Made by a program: the position numbers and the translations under genes
Notes under the pieces: model-generated
Told to the model about the DNA's origin: nothing
The model's database searches: none
What the model saw: only the letters and a program-made list of their open reading frames with translations
Assembly: GCF_946479275.1 (NCBI RefSeq)
Contig: NZ_CAMLFE010000006.1
Span: 62,001 to 126,000, forward strand
Direction: 5' to 3'
Length of the DNA: 64,000 nucleotides
Origin: an uncultured Bartonella sp.
GTDB taxonomy: Bacteria; Pseudomonadota; Alphaproteobacteria; Rhizobiales; Rhizobiaceae
Shown: piece by piece, positions 16,288 to 28,252 of the stretch
How positions within the stretch are numbered: position 1 is the first letter of the stretch
Layout: every line of letters begins with the position of its first letter

Positions 16288-18035
16288 AGTTTATTCCGTT
16301 TTTGAAGCGTAAACCGAAGGCACCTCTCAATCGTTATGAAGAGTTGCAAAAGGCCGAATATCGTTCACGTAGAACCCGCCGCCGCCTGATGGTGGTGGTG
16401 AGCTGTTTCCTATGCGTTTATGCAGTTATTTTTGCCCGTCTTATCTATTTCGGTATCAAAGGTGGCGAGATTGAAGAAGCCTCCGGCCCCGCGGTCGAAC
16501 AATCGGCAGCCCGTCCAGATATTCTTGACCGTAACGGACGGCTTCTTGCAACCGATTTGAAAACTTATTCGCTTTTTGCCGAACCGCGCCGCATCATTGA
16601 TGTTGATGAAACAATCGAATTGATTTCAACGGTTCTGCCCAATCTTGATTGGCAGGAAACCTATAAAAAACTTAAAAAGAAAACCGGTTTTGCGTGGATT
16701 CAGCGCGGGCTCACGCCAAGTCAGAAAGAGCAGATTATGGCTCTTGGTATTCCCGGTGTCGGGTTTCGCACGGAAGTGCGCCGCTTCTATCCGGGTGGAC
16801 CAACAGCTTCCCATATTCTCGGCATGGTCAATGTTGACAATCAGGGCACGGCCGGCATGGAAAAATATATCGACAATGCGGGTTTAAGCGATTTGCGTGC
16901 AGCCGGACTTGCCGACGAAACGTCACTTGAACCAGTAAAACTTTCAATCGATATCCGTGTTCAGGCCATTATGCGTGATGTATTGGCAGACGCTATGCAA
17001 AGATATCAGGCAATTGCCGCCGGTGCAGTGGTTATCAATATTCACACCGGTGAAGTGCTAGCCATGGCTTCCATGCCCGATTTCGATCCCAACAATCCGG
17101 TCGATGCACTTAAAAAAGATCGCCTCAACCGGATGACAGCCGGTACTTTCGAAATGGGGTCGACAATTAAAAGTTTTACCACCGCAATGGCGCTCGACTC
17201 GGGAAAATTCCAGCTGAATAGCATTATTGACGCTTCAAAGCCGCTTGCTGCCGGACGTGGACATTTCATCCGTGACTTCCACGGTAAATATCGTCCATTA
17301 ACAGCTTGGGAAATTTTCATCTTTTCTTCCAATATCGGTTCGGCAAAAGAAGCACTGACAATCGGCATTGACGGGCACCGCGAATTTTTAAAAAGAATGG
17401 GCCTTCTTGACCGTATGACGACAGAACTTCCCGAAGTTGCCCGTCCGGTCGAGCCGAGACGTTGGAAAACTGTCAATTCCATGACCATTGCTTTTGGCCA
17501 TGGCATGATGACAACACCTCTACAAACCGCGGTCGGCGCAAGCGCCTTGATGAATGGCGGCAGGCTTATCGAACCGACATTTTTAAAACGCACAGCCGAA
17601 GAGGCAGAAGAACACTCCAAACAGGTTGTTTCACCGGAAACGAGCCGTGACATGCGTTATCTTTATAAATTGAATGGAGATATCGGTTCGGGGCGCAGAG
17701 CCAAGGTTGAAGGTTATCGCGTTGGCGGAAAAACCGGTACTGCCGAAAAAGTCGAAAACGGCAAATATTCGAAAAACAAAAAGTTTAACGCCTTCCTTGC
17801 GTCTTTCCCGATTGATAATCCGCAATATGTTGTTTTGACAATTATTGACGAACCCAAGGCAGAAGAAGGAAAGTTTGGCGCGACTGCCGGTTTTAACGCA
17901 GCCCCGATGGTTGAAAAGATCATTCACCGGTCTGCAACTTTCCTTGGTGTAAGACCGGATTTCAAAGAAGAATATGCTCCTGTACTTGCTTCTTCCGGCA
18001 ACCAGAAGTTGCCAGAAACGTCGTTCAATGATTAG
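16284..18035 (+). CDS. ftsI: Septal peptidoglycan transpeptidase FtsI (PBP3)
   Basis: Class B penicillin-binding protein that cross-links septal peptidoglycan with FtsW. The 583-aa protein has a cytoplasmic Arg/Lys-rich start, one transmembrane helix (about residues 35-55), a PBP dimer domain (ARPDILDRNGRLLATDL) and a transpeptidase domain. The three active-site motifs are intact: STIK with nucleophile Ser293, SSN at 348-350 and KTG with Lys483. Both the start (overlap with ftsL) and the short gap to murE (18 bp) place it in a tightly coupled operon. Confidence 0.95.
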   Translation: MKFIPFLKRKPKAPLNRYEELQKAEYRSRRTRRRLMVVVSCFLCVYAVIFARLIYFGIKGGEIEEASGPAVEQSAARPDILDRNGRLLATDLKTYSLFAEPRRIIDVDETIELISTVLPNLDWQETYKKLKKKTGFAWIQRGLTPSQKEQIMALGIPGVGFRTEVRRFYPGGPTASHILGMVNVDNQGTAGMEKYIDNAGLSDLRAAGLADETSLEPVKLSIDIRVQAIMRDVLADAMQRYQAIAAGAVVINIHTGEVLAMASMPDFDPNNPVDALKKDRLNRMTAGTFEMGSTIKSFTTAMALDSGKFQLNSIIDASKPLAAGRGHFIRDFHGKYRPLTAWEIFIFSSNIGSAKEALTIGIDGHREFLKRMGLLDRMTTELPEVARPVEPRRWKTVNSMTIAFGHGMMTTPLQTAVGASALMNGGRLIEPTFLKRTAEEAEEHSKQVVSPETSRDMRYLYKLNGDIGSGRRAKVEGYRVGGKTGTAEKVENGKYSKNKKFNAFLASFPIDNPQYVVLTIIDEPKAEEGKFGATAGFNAAPMVEKIIHRSATFLGVRPDFKEEYAPVLASSGNQKLPETSFND

Positions 18036-18053
18036 GCCGAAAGGGGATAACGC

Positions 18054-19502
18054 ATGAAACTTGATCAACTTTTGGGAAAAGCATGGGATTCGTCCCTTTC
18101 TTCGGTTGAAATCAAGGGTGTTACAGCCGATTCACGAAAAGTATTACCCGGATTTCTGTTTGTTGCACTTAAAGGCAATAAGGGAGATGGCGGCGTTTAT
18201 GCGGAGGACGCAGCAAAACGCGGCGCAGTAGCAATTCTAACCGACCATGATTTTAAACTGAAGTCGAAAAAAGTGCCGGTTTTGCGTGTTTCCGATGCAC
18301 GTCACGAGCTTGCCATTGTCGCTGCACGGTTTTTTGGCAAGCAACCCGACACAGTTGTGGCCGTTACCGGCACCAGCGGCAAAACATCGGTGGCTTCATT
18401 TACACGCCAGATATGGAAGGATGCCGGTTTTGCAGCAGCAACGATCGGCACTATCGGTGTTATTACTCCAACAAGAAATGAATATGGCTCTCTAACCACT
18501 CCCGATCCGGTGAGACTGCAAGAAACAATGGCCGAACTTGTTGACGAAGGTGTGACCCATGTGGCCATGGAAGCTTCTTCCCACGGCATAGATCAATGCC
18601 GGCTTGACGGGGTGAGACTGAAAGCGGCAGCTTTTACCAATCTCGGTCGCGACCATATGGATTATCACCCGACTGTCGAGGATTATTTCAGGGCAAAAAT
18701 GCGTTTGTTCGACACACTTTTGCCGAAAGATGCGCCGGCCGTCATTTTTGCCGATGACAAGTTTTCGGAAGCGGCAATCGAACATGTCAGACGGGCAAAA
18801 CGGAAAGTTCTGACCGTCGGTCGCAAGGGCGATTTTATCAAACTCCGTCATGTCGAGCACCAACGTTCGCGCCAATTTGTTGATTGCATTGTTGATAACG
18901 AGGTTTTCGAGTTCACCTTGCCACTTGCAGGCGATTTTCAAGTTTCCAACGCGCTTGTAGCGGCAGGACTTGCGCTTGCAACCGGTGTTTCAGCTGCTGC
19001 AGTGTTCCGTGCACTTGAACGGCTGCAAGGAGCGCCGGGGCGTCTCGAACTGGTCGGTACAACAAAAGATAAAGCGGCAATCTATGTTGATTATGCCCAT
19101 AAACCAGAAGCGCTGGAACAAGTTTTGCTTGCTGTAAAAGCATTCACCACCGGAAGAGTGATTGTGGTGTTCGGCTGTGGGGGTGACCGTGACAAGGGTA
19201 AACGCCCGATTATGGGGAAAATCGCTACCAAATATGCCGACATTGTTATTGTGACCGATGATAATCCGCGCACCGAAAATGCTGCCGAAATCCGTAGAGA
19301 AATTATGGCTGCAGCGAGCGGCGCCAAGGAGATCGGGGATAGACGCGAAGCCATCCGTTATGCCATTTCTCTGCTTCAGAGCGGCGATACATTGGTTGTT
19401 GCCGGAAAAGGGCATGAAAAAGGCCAGATTATCGGAACCGAAGTCCACCCGTTTTCTGATCATCAGGAAATAACGGAGGCCTTGGAAGGACAGCATAAAT
19501 GA
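18054..19502 (+). CDS. murE: UDP-MurNAc-L-Ala-D-Glu:meso-diaminopimelate ligase MurE
   Basis: Cytoplasmic Mur ligase adding the third stem residue. The 482-aa protein has the N-terminal UDP-binding domain ([19 protein letters not shown]), the ATP loop GTSGKTS (Lys110), [25 protein letters not shown] and the C-terminal motif DNPRTE. The DNPR tetrapeptide is the signature of meso-DAP (not Lys) specificity, as expected in a Gram-negative. SD AAAGGGG precedes the ATG, and the stop overlaps murF by 4 bp. Confidence 0.96.
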   Translation: MKLDQLLGKAWDSSLSSVEIKGVTADSRKVLPGFLFVALKGNKGDGGVYAEDAAKRGAVAILTDHDFKLKSKKVPVLRVSDARHELAIVAARFFGKQPDTVVAVTGTSGKTSVASFTRQIWKDAGFAAATIGTIGVITPTRNEYGSLTTPDPVRLQETMAELVDEGVTHVAMEASSHGIDQCRLDGVRLKAAAFTNLGRDHMDYHPTVEDYFRAKMRLFDTLLPKDAPAVIFADDKFSEAAIEHVRRAKRKVLTVGRKGDFIKLRHVEHQRSRQFVDCIVDNEVFEFTLPLAGDFQVSNALVAAGLALATGVSAAAVFRALERLQGAPGRLELVGTTKDKAAIYVDYAHKPEALEQVLLAVKAFTTGRVIVVFGCGGDRDKGKRPIMGKIATKYADIVIVTDDNPRTENAAEIRREIMAAASGAKEIGDRREAIRYAISLLQSGDTLVVAGKGHEKGQIIGTEVHPFSDHQEITEALEGQHK

Positions 19503-20917
19503 TGCCATTATGGACGAAAGCCGAGTTACAAAAAGCAATTGATGGCGAGGTCATCGGCAATTTGCCGGACGAATTATCAGGCGTTTCGATTGACAGCCGC
19601 ACAGTAAAACCGAGTGAAATCTTTTTCTGTATCAAGGGCGAAAAACTTGATGGTCATGATTATGCAGCAAAAGCTGCCGAGGCTGGCGCGGGCCTGTTAA
19701 TTATCGAAAAAGACCACAAAGCGGATCTCCAGAAGCTTGGTGTACCGATGATTGCGGTTAATGATGCACTGAAGGCCTTGGATGAGCTTGCAGTGGCAGC
19801 GCGGGCAAGATCAGGCGCAAAAATTATTGCTGTGACCGGATCTGTCGGAAAAACCACGACGAAAGAAGCGCTTCGCCATTGCCTTGGAGCCGTCGGAAAA
19901 GTTCACGCCAATCCGGCGTCCTTCAATAATCTGTGGGGCGTGCCGTTAACCCTTGCCCGTATGCCAGCAGACACAGATTACGGGGTGTTTGAAATCGGCA
20001 TGAACCATTCTGGTGAAATCCGCCCGCTTGTTAAAATGGTGCGGCCTCACTTAGCCATTATTACCAAAGTTGCGGCGGTGCATCTGGGGTTCTTCTCGAG
20101 TATTGAGGAAATTGCCACTGCCAAAGCAGAAATTTTCGAAGGTGTCGTAAAAGGCGGAACAGCTCTTCTTAACGCAGATGATGATTTTTTCCACTTTCTT
20201 TCCGATAAAGCAAAAGCGTGCGGGATTGAAAATATACGAAGTTTCGGCGAAGCCGATTTTGCTGATTACCGTTTGGAAAAACTCCATATGTTGGCCGACT
20301 GTTCAAGTATGAGTGTGAAAATTGGCAACGATGAAGCGATGGTGAAAGTTGCAGCTCCCGGGCGCCATATCGTGCAGGACTGTCTGGCAGTGCTTGGCGC
20401 GTGTGATTGCGTTGGTGCGGATATGGCACATATCGTGATGGCAATGGCAACTTTTAGCGCCGAAAGCGGCCGTGGTGCACGTTATCATCTGGAATTGCCT
20501 TCGGGCGGGACATTCACCTTGATTGACGAAAGTTATAATGCCAATCCCGCCTCGATGAGGGCCAGTCTCGAACTATTGAAACAAGCAAAAACCGGAGCGC
20601 GCGGGCGGCGCATTGCCGTGCTTGGCGATATGCTCGAACTTGGCAAATATAGCGAAAAACTTCATCGCGAACTTGCCGAACCGGTTTTCGCCTCGGGAGC
20701 CAATCCGGTTTATCTCATTGGTCGGGAGATCGAACCTCTACGAGAGGAGCTTACCAAAAAGCTTAAAGTCTATTTGAAAGACAATGTCGAGGACATTATC
20801 CCCCTCATTCTCAAAGACATTCATGATGGTGATGTCATCATGGTCAAATCATCGAATTCCATTCGCTCTTCGCGTGTTGTGTCGGCTTTGCTCGAACGTT
20901 ATAAGAAAGCCAATTAA
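19499..20917 (+). CDS. murF: UDP-MurNAc-tripeptide:D-Ala-D-Ala ligase MurF
   Basis: Adds the D-Ala-D-Ala dipeptide to complete the pentapeptide precursor. The 472-aa protein has [20 protein letters not shown] in the N-terminal domain, the ATP loop GSVGKTTTK (Lys118), [18 protein letters not shown] and [11 protein letters not shown] in the central domain, and [15 protein letters not shown] in the C-terminal domain. All are typical MurF sequences. It sits in its usual place, 22 bp before mraY. Confidence 0.96.
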   Translation: MMPLWTKAELQKAIDGEVIGNLPDELSGVSIDSRTVKPSEIFFCIKGEKLDGHDYAAKAAEAGAGLLIIEKDHKADLQKLGVPMIAVNDALKALDELAVAARARSGAKIIAVTGSVGKTTTKEALRHCLGAVGKVHANPASFNNLWGVPLTLARMPADTDYGVFEIGMNHSGEIRPLVKMVRPHLAIITKVAAVHLGFFSSIEEIATAKAEIFEGVVKGGTALLNADDDFFHFLSDKAKACGIENIRSFGEADFADYRLEKLHMLADCSSMSVKIGNDEAMVKVAAPGRHIVQDCLAVLGACDCVGADMAHIVMAMATFSAESGRGARYHLELPSGGTFTLIDESYNANPASMRASLELLKQAKTGARGRRIAVLGDMLELGKYSEKLHRELAEPVFASGANPVYLIGREIEPLREELTKKLKVYLKDNVEDIIPLILKDIHDGDVIMVKSSNSIRSSRVVSALLERYKKAN

Positions 20918-20939
20918 AAGTTAAAAAGGCCAAGCTTCC

Positions 20940-22010
20940 ATGTTGATGTATTTTTCATCACTGACCGATATTCTGCCTGGTGTCGGTGTGTTCCGCTATA
21001 TCACATTCCGCACCGGTGCGGCTTTGCTAACGTCCGGACTTATTGTTTTTCTGTTCGGACCAAGCATTATTGCTTCGTTGAAAGTGCGTCAGGGCAAAGG
21101 CCAGCCAATCCGTGCCGACGGTCCGCAAACCCACTTCAAAAAAGCCGGTACTCCGACCATGGGTGGCTTGATGATTTTGAGCGGTACGGTGGTTTCTGCA
21201 ATTTTATGGTGCAACCTTGCCAATATCTATTTTTGGGTTGTACTTCTCGTCATGTTGGCGTTCGGCGCAATCGGCTTTTATGATGATTATCTCAAAGTCA
21301 CCAAACAAAGCGAAAAAGGCTTTTCGGGAAAAGCACGTCTGACACTGGAATTTATCATTGCCATTGTTGCCTCCGGCGTCATTATGCATACGGAATCAAC
21401 TGGTCTCGCACTTCCTTTTGTCAAAGATTATTTGCTCAATCTGGGTTGGTTTTTCATACCCTTTGCTGCTTTCGTCATGGTGGGATCCGGTAATGCGGTC
21501 AACTTTACCGATGGTCTTGATGGACTTGCCATTGTTCCGGTCATGGTTGCCGCTTCGTCATTTGCGCTCATTGCCTATTTGTCCGGCAATATCAATTTTG
21601 CCGATTACCTGCAAATCCATTATGTTGCGGGTTCGGGGGAACTTACTGTTCTTCTTGGCGCCGTTGTCGGAGCGGGACTAGGCTTTTTGTGGTTTAATGC
21701 GCCGCCGGCTGCGATTTTTATGGGTGACACCGGCTCGCTTGCACTTGGCGGCATGTTGGGTGCTGTTGCGGTTGCAACCAAACATGAAATCGTTCTTGCT
21801 GTCATTGGCGGATTATTTGTTATGGAAGCACTCTCCGTCATCATTCAGGTGTTCTGGTTCAAATTGACAGGAAAACGCGTTTTCCTCATGGCACCGATTC
21901 ATCATCATTTCGAGAAAAAAGGCTGGACAGAAAGCCAGGTTGTTATACGCTTCTGGATTATTTCTATTGTACTTGCCCTGATCGGTCTTTCAACTCTCAA
22001 ACTGAGATAA
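20940..22010 (+). CDS. mraY: Phospho-MurNAc-pentapeptide transferase MraY
   Basis: Ten-helix inner-membrane enzyme that moves phospho-MurNAc-pentapeptide to undecaprenyl phosphate, making lipid I. The 356-aa protein has the expected landmarks: [13 protein letters not shown], the Asp-Asp pair in [23 protein letters not shown], the third catalytic Asp in [12 protein letters not shown], and the cytoplasmic His loop [13 protein letters not shown]. Length is standard (E. coli 360). Confidence 0.97.
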   Translation: MLMYFSSLTDILPGVGVFRYITFRTGAALLTSGLIVFLFGPSIIASLKVRQGKGQPIRADGPQTHFKKAGTPTMGGLMILSGTVVSAILWCNLANIYFWVVLLVMLAFGAIGFYDDYLKVTKQSEKGFSGKARLTLEFIIAIVASGVIMHTESTGLALPFVKDYLLNLGWFFIPFAAFVMVGSGNAVNFTDGLDGLAIVPVMVAASSFALIAYLSGNINFADYLQIHYVAGSGELTVLLGAVVGAGLGFLWFNAPPAAIFMGDTGSLALGGMLGAVAVATKHEIVLAVIGGLFVMEALSVIIQVFWFKLTGKRVFLMAPIHHHFEKKGWTESQVVIRFWIISIVLALIGLSTLKLR

Positions 22011-22015
22011 ACAAA

Positions 22016-23407
22016 ATGATTATAGTCAATTCTTTCAAGAATAAAAAAGTTGCTCTCTTCGGCCTTGGCGGTTCGGGTGTTGCCACAGCAAAATCCCTTC
22101 TTGCTGGTGGTGCGGAGGTTCTCGCATGGGACGACAAGATGGAGACTGTAGAAAAAACGCGGGCTGAGAATATACCGGTGAGCGATCTTCATAACGTCGA
22201 CTGGTCAAAAATTTCGGCTCTCGTTCTTGCTCCCGGTGTGCCTCTCACTAATCCGCAACCCCACTGGACAGTAAAACTTGCAAAAGCTGCCGGTGTCGAA
22301 ATTATCGGCGACATCGAACTATTTATTCGCGAGCGTAATGCTTATCTCAAACATCATAAGCTTGCCGATGAGGATATGCCCTTTATCGCAATTACCGGCA
22401 CCAATGGCAAATCCACCACCACCGCACTCATCAACCACCTATTGAATGAGTGTGGAAAAATGTCGGAAATGGGTGGCAATATCGGTACCGCCATTCTTTC
22501 GCTTGAAGCATTTGAGAAAAATCGTTTTTATGTGATCGAATGCTCGTCTTTCCAGATTGATCTCACGCCGTCAATCAATCCGACGGTTGGCATTCTTCTT
22601 AATATTTCGCCCGACCATATCGACCGGCACGGGACATTTGCCCATTATTGCGAAATCAAAAAGCGGTTGGTAAATGGCGCAAAAACGGCATTGGTTGCCG
22701 TTGACGATGAAAATTCAACAAAAATCTATGAAGAGCTTTTGCATGATCATCATAATGTTTTGCCGGTATCAAAAGACAAAGTTTTGAAGAGCGGATATTA
22801 TGCTGTCAAAGACGAGCTTTTCAGTGTGGAGAATGGCAAACCCGAAGCACGTTTGTCGCTTTCCGGAATTTCCTCGCTTCGTGGCAGTCATAATGCCCAG
22901 AATGCTTTAATGGCACTCGCCACCCTTGATATTTTGAAAATAAAACCGGTTGAATTGCAGCGGATCTTTGCCTCCTATGTCGGCCTGCCGCACCGTATGC
23001 AGCAGGTCAGAAAAATCGGCAATGCTCTTTATGTCGACGATAGCAAGGCAACTAATGCCGAGGCAAGCGCACCGGCACTTGCCACCTTTGACCATATTTA
23101 CTGGATTATCGGCGGTCTTGCAAAAGAAGGCGGCATTACCGCGTTGAAAGATTATTTTCCAAAAATCCGTAAAGCCTATCTCATTGGTGATGCTGCGGAA
23201 GATTTTGCCCGCACCATCAATGGCGCATTTCCGATTTCAATGTCGGGAACGCTGGAAAAAGCTGTTCAGGAAGCCCATCAGGATGCGGGGGCAGACAAAG
23301 CCGAAGAAGTGGCCGTTCTGCTTTCGCCTGCTTGTGCAAGCTATGACCAGTTCAAAAATTACGGCGCTCGTGGTGACGCCTTCAAAGCTTTTGTAAAAGC
23401 GTTATAA
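22016..23407 (+). CDS. murD: UDP-MurNAc-L-Ala:D-Glu ligase MurD
   Basis: Adds D-Glu to UDP-MurNAc-L-Ala. The 463-aa protein has the N-terminal Rossmann-like loop FGLGGSGVATAKSLL, LVLAPGVPLTNPQ, the ATP loop GTNGKSTTT (Lys132), NISPDHIDRHGTFAHY, LPHRMQQV, VDDSKATNAEA and the terminal LSPACASYDQFKNYGARGDAF. It begins 5 bp after mraY. A strong terminator follows, so this gene closes the first part of the dcw cluster. Confidence 0.96.
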   Translation: MIIVNSFKNKKVALFGLGGSGVATAKSLLAGGAEVLAWDDKMETVEKTRAENIPVSDLHNVDWSKISALVLAPGVPLTNPQPHWTVKLAKAAGVEIIGDIELFIRERNAYLKHHKLADEDMPFIAITGTNGKSTTTALINHLLNECGKMSEMGGNIGTAILSLEAFEKNRFYVIECSSFQIDLTPSINPTVGILLNISPDHIDRHGTFAHYCEIKKRLVNGAKTALVAVDDENSTKIYEELLHDHHNVLPVSKDKVLKSGYYAVKDELFSVENGKPEARLSLSGISSLRGSHNAQNALMALATLDILKIKPVELQRIFASYVGLPHRMQQVRKIGNALYVDDSKATNAEASAPALATFDHIYWIIGGLAKEGGITALKDYFPKIRKAYLIGDAAEDFARTINGAFPISMSGTLEKAVQEAHQDAGADKAEEVAVLLSPACASYDQFKNYGARGDAFKAFVKAL

Positions 23408-23434
23408 CCTCTTTATTTATTTCTCCTATATTTC

Positions 23435-23471
23435 ATGGCTTCGGCTTGAGAACGCTGAAGCCATTTTTTTT
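23435..23471 (+). terminator. Rho-independent terminator between murD and ftsW
   Basis: An 11-bp stem (23435-23445 ATGGCTTCGGC with 23454-23464 GCTGAAGCCAT) followed by a run of eight Ts. It implies that ftsW-murG-murC-murB have their own promoter in the remaining 115 bp. Confidence 0.82.
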
Positions 23472-23588
23472 GTCGATAATTAAAAAGTTTAGCCGACGTT
23501 AACCAACCGGAATCCTTTTCGGCGTAATTTCAATGGGTGAATGAGCAAAAATTGTGCTTGACTGGATGATAGTATCAAAGGGGTTGAA

Positions 23589-24734
23589 ATGGTTTCTCGT
23601 GCAGACCGTGGACCGATAGCCAATTGGTGGTGGACAATAGACCGGCCAATTCTGGCAGCCTGTCTTATGTTAATGGGGCTTGGCATTATGCTTTCCTTTG
23701 CTGCAAGTCCCACTGTTGCAAGCAAAATCGGTATTGCAGACAGTTTCTATTTTGTGCGTTGGCACATCATTTTCAGCTTTCCGGCACTTTTTACGATGAT
23801 TTTCGTTTCCTTCTTTACGCCGCGCAATATTCGCCGGTTTTGCGCGCTGCTATTGCTTGTAACGCTTGTTCTATTGGTCGCAACACTATTGTTCGGAGCT
23901 GAAGTCAAGGGGTCGAGACGGTGGATTTCCGTGCTCGGAGTTTCTGTGCAGGCATCCGAATTCATGAAACCGGCTTTCGTCGTTATGTCGGCCTGGCTTT
24001 TTTCCGAACAAACCCGAAAAAACGGCATTCCCGGCTTTTTGCTTGCCATTATTCTTTATGCAACATGTGCTTGCCTTCTGGTGCTCGAACCCGATATCGG
24101 GCAGACAATGCTTATCAGCGCCACCTGGGGTGGCCTCTTCTTTCTTGCAGGTGTGCCGATTTTCATCATCATTCTGTTCATCGGCCTTGCGATTGTCGGC
24201 GGTTTTGGTGCCTATCTCTTCGTTCACCACGTTCAGGAACGTGTCAACGGGTTTTTGACCGGAGAAGGCGATACGTTTCAGGTGGATGTCGGGCGTGAAG
24301 CCATTCTTCACGGCGGCTGGTTCGGGCAGGGGCCGGGCGAGGGGACTGTCAAACGGATTGTTCCCGACAGTCACACCGACTTTGTATTTTCGGTGGCTGC
24401 GGAAGAATATGGCATTGTTCTTTGTCTGCTGATTGTTGCACTTTTCGCCTTCATCGTTATCAGATCCATGAAAATTGCCATGAATGAACGGGATTCGTTT
24501 ACACGCTTTGCCATTGCCGGCATGGCTATTCTGTTCGGTTGCCAATCCATGATCAATATGGCAGTGAACCTGCACTTGATGCCGCCAAAAGGCATGACTT
24601 TGCCATTTATCTCTTATGGCGGTTCGTCTATGGTGGCGATTGCGATTTCCATGGGAATCTTGTTGAGCTTGACGCGCAGACGCCCCGAAGCAAGGCTTTC
24701 CGCGTCGTTACCGACAATTATGCCGGCGGTGTGA
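23589..24734 (+). CDS. ftsW: Septal peptidoglycan polymerase FtsW (SEDS family)
   Basis: Lipid II glycosyltransferase working with FtsI at the septum. The 381-aa protein has about 10 transmembrane helices and SEDS landmarks: [97 protein letters not shown]. The conserved catalytic Asp is in the PDSHTDFVF region. It lacks the longer N-terminus of some FtsW proteins. The 181-bp gap before it holds a terminator, so it heads a new transcription unit; murG starts one base after its stop. Confidence 0.94.
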   Translation: MVSRADRGPIANWWWTIDRPILAACLMLMGLGIMLSFAASPTVASKIGIADSFYFVRWHIIFSFPALFTMIFVSFFTPRNIRRFCALLLLVTLVLLVATLLFGAEVKGSRRWISVLGVSVQASEFMKPAFVVMSAWLFSEQTRKNGIPGFLLAIILYATCACLLVLEPDIGQTMLISATWGGLFFLAGVPIFIIILFIGLAIVGGFGAYLFVHHVQERVNGFLTGEGDTFQVDVGREAILHGGWFGQGPGEGTVKRIVPDSHTDFVFSVAAEEYGIVLCLLIVALFAFIVIRSMKIAMNERDSFTRFAIAGMAILFGCQSMINMAVNLHLMPPKGMTLPFISYGGSSMVAIAISMGILLSLTRRRPEARLSASLPTIMPAV

Positions 24735-24735
24735 G

Positions 24736-25860
24736 ATGACTGATAAAAAAACAATTGTTCTGGTTGCAGGTGGCACCGGTGGCCATCTTTTTCCTGCCGA
24801 AGCTTTAAGAGGCGAACTCGTCCGGCGGGGCTATGATGTCCATTTGATTACCGATGACAGGGCAAGACGCTTTGTGCGCACATTTGAAGATGATCATGTG
24901 CATGTTATTCCCTCGGCAACCATAACGAGCAAAAATCCTTTTGCAGTGGCGAAAACGCTCTGGCAGCTCTTGAAAGGTGTGCGCGCATCACGGCGACTAT
25001 TTAGGAAATTGCGGCCGGTTCTTGTCATCGGATTTGGCGGCTATCCCACATTGCCACCGCTTTACGCGGCAAAATCGATCGGTTTACGTGCTTTTATCCA
25101 CGAGCAAAATGCAGTGATGGGGCGCGCCAATAAAGCTTTGGCTGCACGGGTTGATGCTATTGCCGGTGGTTTTCTTGAAGATGAAGGGCCGTATAAAGAC
25201 AAGATTGTTGTAACCGGCAATCCGGTGCGCGACGCGGTGATTGAAGCCTCAAATCAGCCATATCACCCATCTGATGGCAATGATGTTTTCAATCTTTTGA
25301 TTTTCGGCGGCAGTCAGGGAGCTTCATTTTTCAACGAAGTTGTACCGGCGGCGGTAAAACTACTTGGCAATGATGTCAAAAAACGCCTTCATATTGTCCA
25401 GCAGGTCAGGGGCGACGATAAGAAACTCCTGGAAACTTATCGGAATCTCCAAGTCGAAGCCGAAGTTAAAGAATTTTTCGAGGATATGCCGAAGCGTATT
25501 GCCGATGCACATTTTATTATCGCACGGTCGGGCGCTTCAACAGTGTCGGAAATTGCAGCAATCGGCCGACCCGCTTTGCTTGTTCCTTATCCTTACGCAC
25601 TTGATCACGATCAGGCAGCCAATGCTGCGAGGCTTGCTGCAACCGGAGCCGTTAAAGTGATGCAGCAAAAAGAACTCGATTGTCACGAGCTTGCAAAAAT
25701 GATTGATGCTGTTGCCAAAAATAGCACTCTTCTCGTTACACAGGCAAAAGCTGCCAAAACTGCAGGTCATAGAGATGCCACAAAAAAATTGGCAGATCTT
25801 GCGGAAGCATTGGTTGCGGGCAAAACAGTAAAAGAATATAAAGAAGGAGAAACTTCATGA
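24736..25860 (+). CDS. murG: UDP-GlcNAc:lipid I N-acetylglucosaminyltransferase MurG
   Basis: Peripheral membrane GT28 enzyme making lipid II. The 374-aa protein has the first G-loop [61 protein letters not shown], the second G-loop [17 protein letters not shown], and [35 protein letters not shown], which binds UDP-GlcNAc. Overlaps murC by 4 bp. Confidence 0.96.
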   Translation: MTDKKTIVLVAGGTGGHLFPAEALRGELVRRGYDVHLITDDRARRFVRTFEDDHVHVIPSATITSKNPFAVAKTLWQLLKGVRASRRLFRKLRPVLVIGFGGYPTLPPLYAAKSIGLRAFIHEQNAVMGRANKALAARVDAIAGGFLEDEGPYKDKIVVTGNPVRDAVIEASNQPYHPSDGNDVFNLLIFGGSQGASFFNEVVPAAVKLLGNDVKKRLHIVQQVRGDDKKLLETYRNLQVEAEVKEFFEDMPKRIADAHFIIARSGASTVSEIAAIGRPALLVPYPYALDHDQAANAARLAATGAVKVMQQKELDCHELAKMIDAVAKNSTLLVTQAKAAKTAGHRDATKKLADLAEALVAGKTVKEYKEGETS

Positions 25861-27266
25861 AAATGCCCTTGAGTATTGGCCTTATCCACTTTGTAGGAAT
25901 TGGTGGGATAGGCATGAGCGGTATTGCCGAAGTGCTCCATAATCTGGGTTATAAAGTTCAAGGTTCCGATCAGGCGGACAATGCCAATGTCGAGCGTTTG
26001 CGCTCCCACGGAATTAAAATTCATGTCGGCCACAGTGCCGATAATCTGGGGCAGGCGGAAGTTGTCGTTGTTTCAACGGCTATCCATAAAAATAATCCGG
26101 AATATATTGCAGCCAAAGAACGTCATTTACCAATTGTGAGACGGGCGGAAATGCTTGCCGAATTGATGCGTTTCAAGCAGGCCGTTGCCATTGGCGGTAC
26201 GCACGGAAAAACCACGACCACTTCATTGATTGGCACACTACTTGAAGCCGGTAATATGGACCCGACGGTTATTAATGGTGGTATTGTCAACGCTTACGGT
26301 ACCAATGCACGCATGGGGGCGGGCGATTGGATGGTGGTAGAAGCCGACGAAAGCGATGGTACATTTTTAAAACTTCCTGCCGATGTCGCCGTCGTTACCA
26401 ATATTGATCCTGAACATCTCGATCACTACGGCACTTTTGAAGCCGAACGTGAAGCTTACCTGCAATTTGTCGAGAATGTTCCCTTTTACGGTTTTGGCGT
26501 CATGTGTCTCGATCATCCGGAAGTGCAAGCTTTGGTGAGCCGCATTGATGACCGTCGCGTTATTACTTACGGCTCCAACCCGCAGGCAGATGTGCGCTTT
26601 CTGAACCACCATATGGAAGGACCGAAATCGCATTTCGATGTTGTGATACGCTCGCGTAAAACCGGCGCGGTTATCGAGATGAAAAATCTGGTTTTGCCAA
26701 TGCCCGGTCGTCATAATGTGCTGAATGCCACAGCGGCCATTGCAGTTGCCCACGAACTTGGCGTTCCTGATGACGCCATTATCAAAGGATTGGCGGGCTT
26801 TGGCGGTGTCAAACGCCGCTTTACCCATACTGGTAGCTGGAACGGTGTGGAAATTTTCGATGACTATGGACACCATCCGGTAGAGATCAAAGCAGTGCTC
26901 AAAGCTGCTCGTGAGAGTGTAAAAGGTCGTGTGATTGCTATTGCGCAGCCTCACCGTTATACACGCCTTCATAACCTTTTTGACGAATTTGCCACCTGTT
27001 TCAATGATGCCGACACAATTCTCGTCGCTCCGGTTTATCCGGCCGGAGAAGACCCGATCGAAGGTGTCAACTCGAAAGCTCTGGTTGACCGGATCAAAAC
27101 TGCCGGCCACCGTGATGCTCGTTATATTGCCGATCCGAAGGAAATCGCCCCGATTGTCAGAAAAATTGCCAAGCCCGGTGATTATGTTGTGTTCCTCGGG
27201 GCTGGCAATATTACCCAATGGGCATATGCTCTCCCCAATGAATTGGCAGATCTTGATAAAAAATAA
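25857..27266 (+). CDS. murC: UDP-MurNAc:L-alanine ligase MurC
   Basis: First Mur ligase of the stem peptide. The 469-aa protein opens with [17 protein letters not shown], then [15 protein letters not shown], the ATP loop GTHGKTTTT (Lys118), [50 protein letters not shown] and [13 protein letters not shown]. Overlaps murG; murB follows after 11 bp. Confidence 0.96.
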   Translation: MKMPLSIGLIHFVGIGGIGMSGIAEVLHNLGYKVQGSDQADNANVERLRSHGIKIHVGHSADNLGQAEVVVVSTAIHKNNPEYIAAKERHLPIVRRAEMLAELMRFKQAVAIGGTHGKTTTTSLIGTLLEAGNMDPTVINGGIVNAYGTNARMGAGDWMVVEADESDGTFLKLPADVAVVTNIDPEHLDHYGTFEAEREAYLQFVENVPFYGFGVMCLDHPEVQALVSRIDDRRVITYGSNPQADVRFLNHHMEGPKSHFDVVIRSRKTGAVIEMKNLVLPMPGRHNVLNATAAIAVAHELGVPDDAIIKGLAGFGGVKRRFTHTGSWNGVEIFDDYGHHPVEIKAVLKAARESVKGRVIAIAQPHRYTRLHNLFDEFATCFNDADTILVAPVYPAGEDPIEGVNSKALVDRIKTAGHRDARYIADPKEIAPIVRKIAKPGDYVVFLGAGNITQWAYALPNELADLDKK

Positions 27267-27277
27267 GTTTTAGTCAG

Positions 27278-28252
27278 ATGATAGATGGCGAAGCACTTTT
27301 AAAGCGGTTGCAACCTTCTCTTGAAGGTATAAGAGGGCGAATTCACCCGAATGTGGATATGAGCAAAGTCACCTGGTTTCGCGCCGGTGGCCTTGCCGAG
27401 GTCTTCTATCAACCGGCAGATGAAGCCGATCTTGCAGCTTTTTTACAAAAATTGCCGCGTGATATACCGATAACAATTGTCGGTATCGGTTCCAATTTGC
27501 TGATACGTGATGGCGGCATTGCCGGTGTAACAATCCGCCTTTCGGCCAAAGGTTTCGGCGAAACCCAGCAAGTTTCTCAAACGCGTATTTTTGCCGGTGC
27601 GGCAACGACCGATAAAAGGCTTGCTTCTGTTGCCCTTGAAGCGGGAATTTCAGGCTTTCATTTTTATTGCGGCATACCGGGTGGTCTCGGTGGCGCGTTA
27701 AAGATGAATGGTGGTGCCAATGGCGGCGAAACAGCGCAACATGTTGTTGAAGTCTATGCGCTTGACCGCGAGGGAAAACGCCATATCCTCAATCTATCGG
27801 ACATGCACTATTCCTATCGTCAATCAAAAGTTGATGATGGTATGATCTTTGTTGGTGCACTGCTTGAAGGGCAAAAAGGTAATAAGGAAGATATCAAGAA
27901 AGCCATGGACGAAGCCATTCGCCACCGTGAAGAAGTTCAGCCTATTCGCGAAAAAACCGGTGGTTCAACCTTCCGTAATCCGGAAGGTACATCGGCCTGG
28001 AAAGCCATTGATGAAGCCGGTTGCCGCGGCTTGACAATTGGCGGTGCCATGATGAGCACCATGCACTGCAACTTCATGATCAACACCGGCAATGCGACTG
28101 CCTATGATCTCGAGCTTTTAGGCGAAACAGTAAGGAAACGAGTGTTTGAAAAAACCGGAATTAACCTCCATTGGGAAATCAAACGTATAGGCCAATTTGT
28201 GACCGGTAAAGAAGTCAAGCCATTTGTGCCGTCTCCTTCAGATAAAGCATAA
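27278..28252 (+). CDS. murB: UDP-N-acetylenolpyruvoylglucosamine reductase MurB
   Basis: FAD enzyme that reduces enolpyruvyl-UDP-GlcNAc to UDP-MurNAc. The 324-aa protein has [72 protein letters not shown] and the catalytic-Ser region [12 protein letters not shown], then [20 protein letters not shown]. This is a type I MurB plan. The gene ends the murC-side block; the 840 bp that follow carry no gene. Confidence 0.95.
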   Translation: MIDGEALLKRLQPSLEGIRGRIHPNVDMSKVTWFRAGGLAEVFYQPADEADLAAFLQKLPRDIPITIVGIGSNLLIRDGGIAGVTIRLSAKGFGETQQVSQTRIFAGAATTDKRLASVALEAGISGFHFYCGIPGGLGGALKMNGGANGGETAQHVVEVYALDREGKRHILNLSDMHYSYRQSKVDDGMIFVGALLEGQKGNKEDIKKAMDEAIRHREEVQPIREKTGGSTFRNPEGTSAWKAIDEAGCRGLTIGGAMMSTMHCNFMINTGNATAYDLELLGETVRKRVFEKTGINLHWEIKRIGQFVTGKEVKPFVPSPSDKA

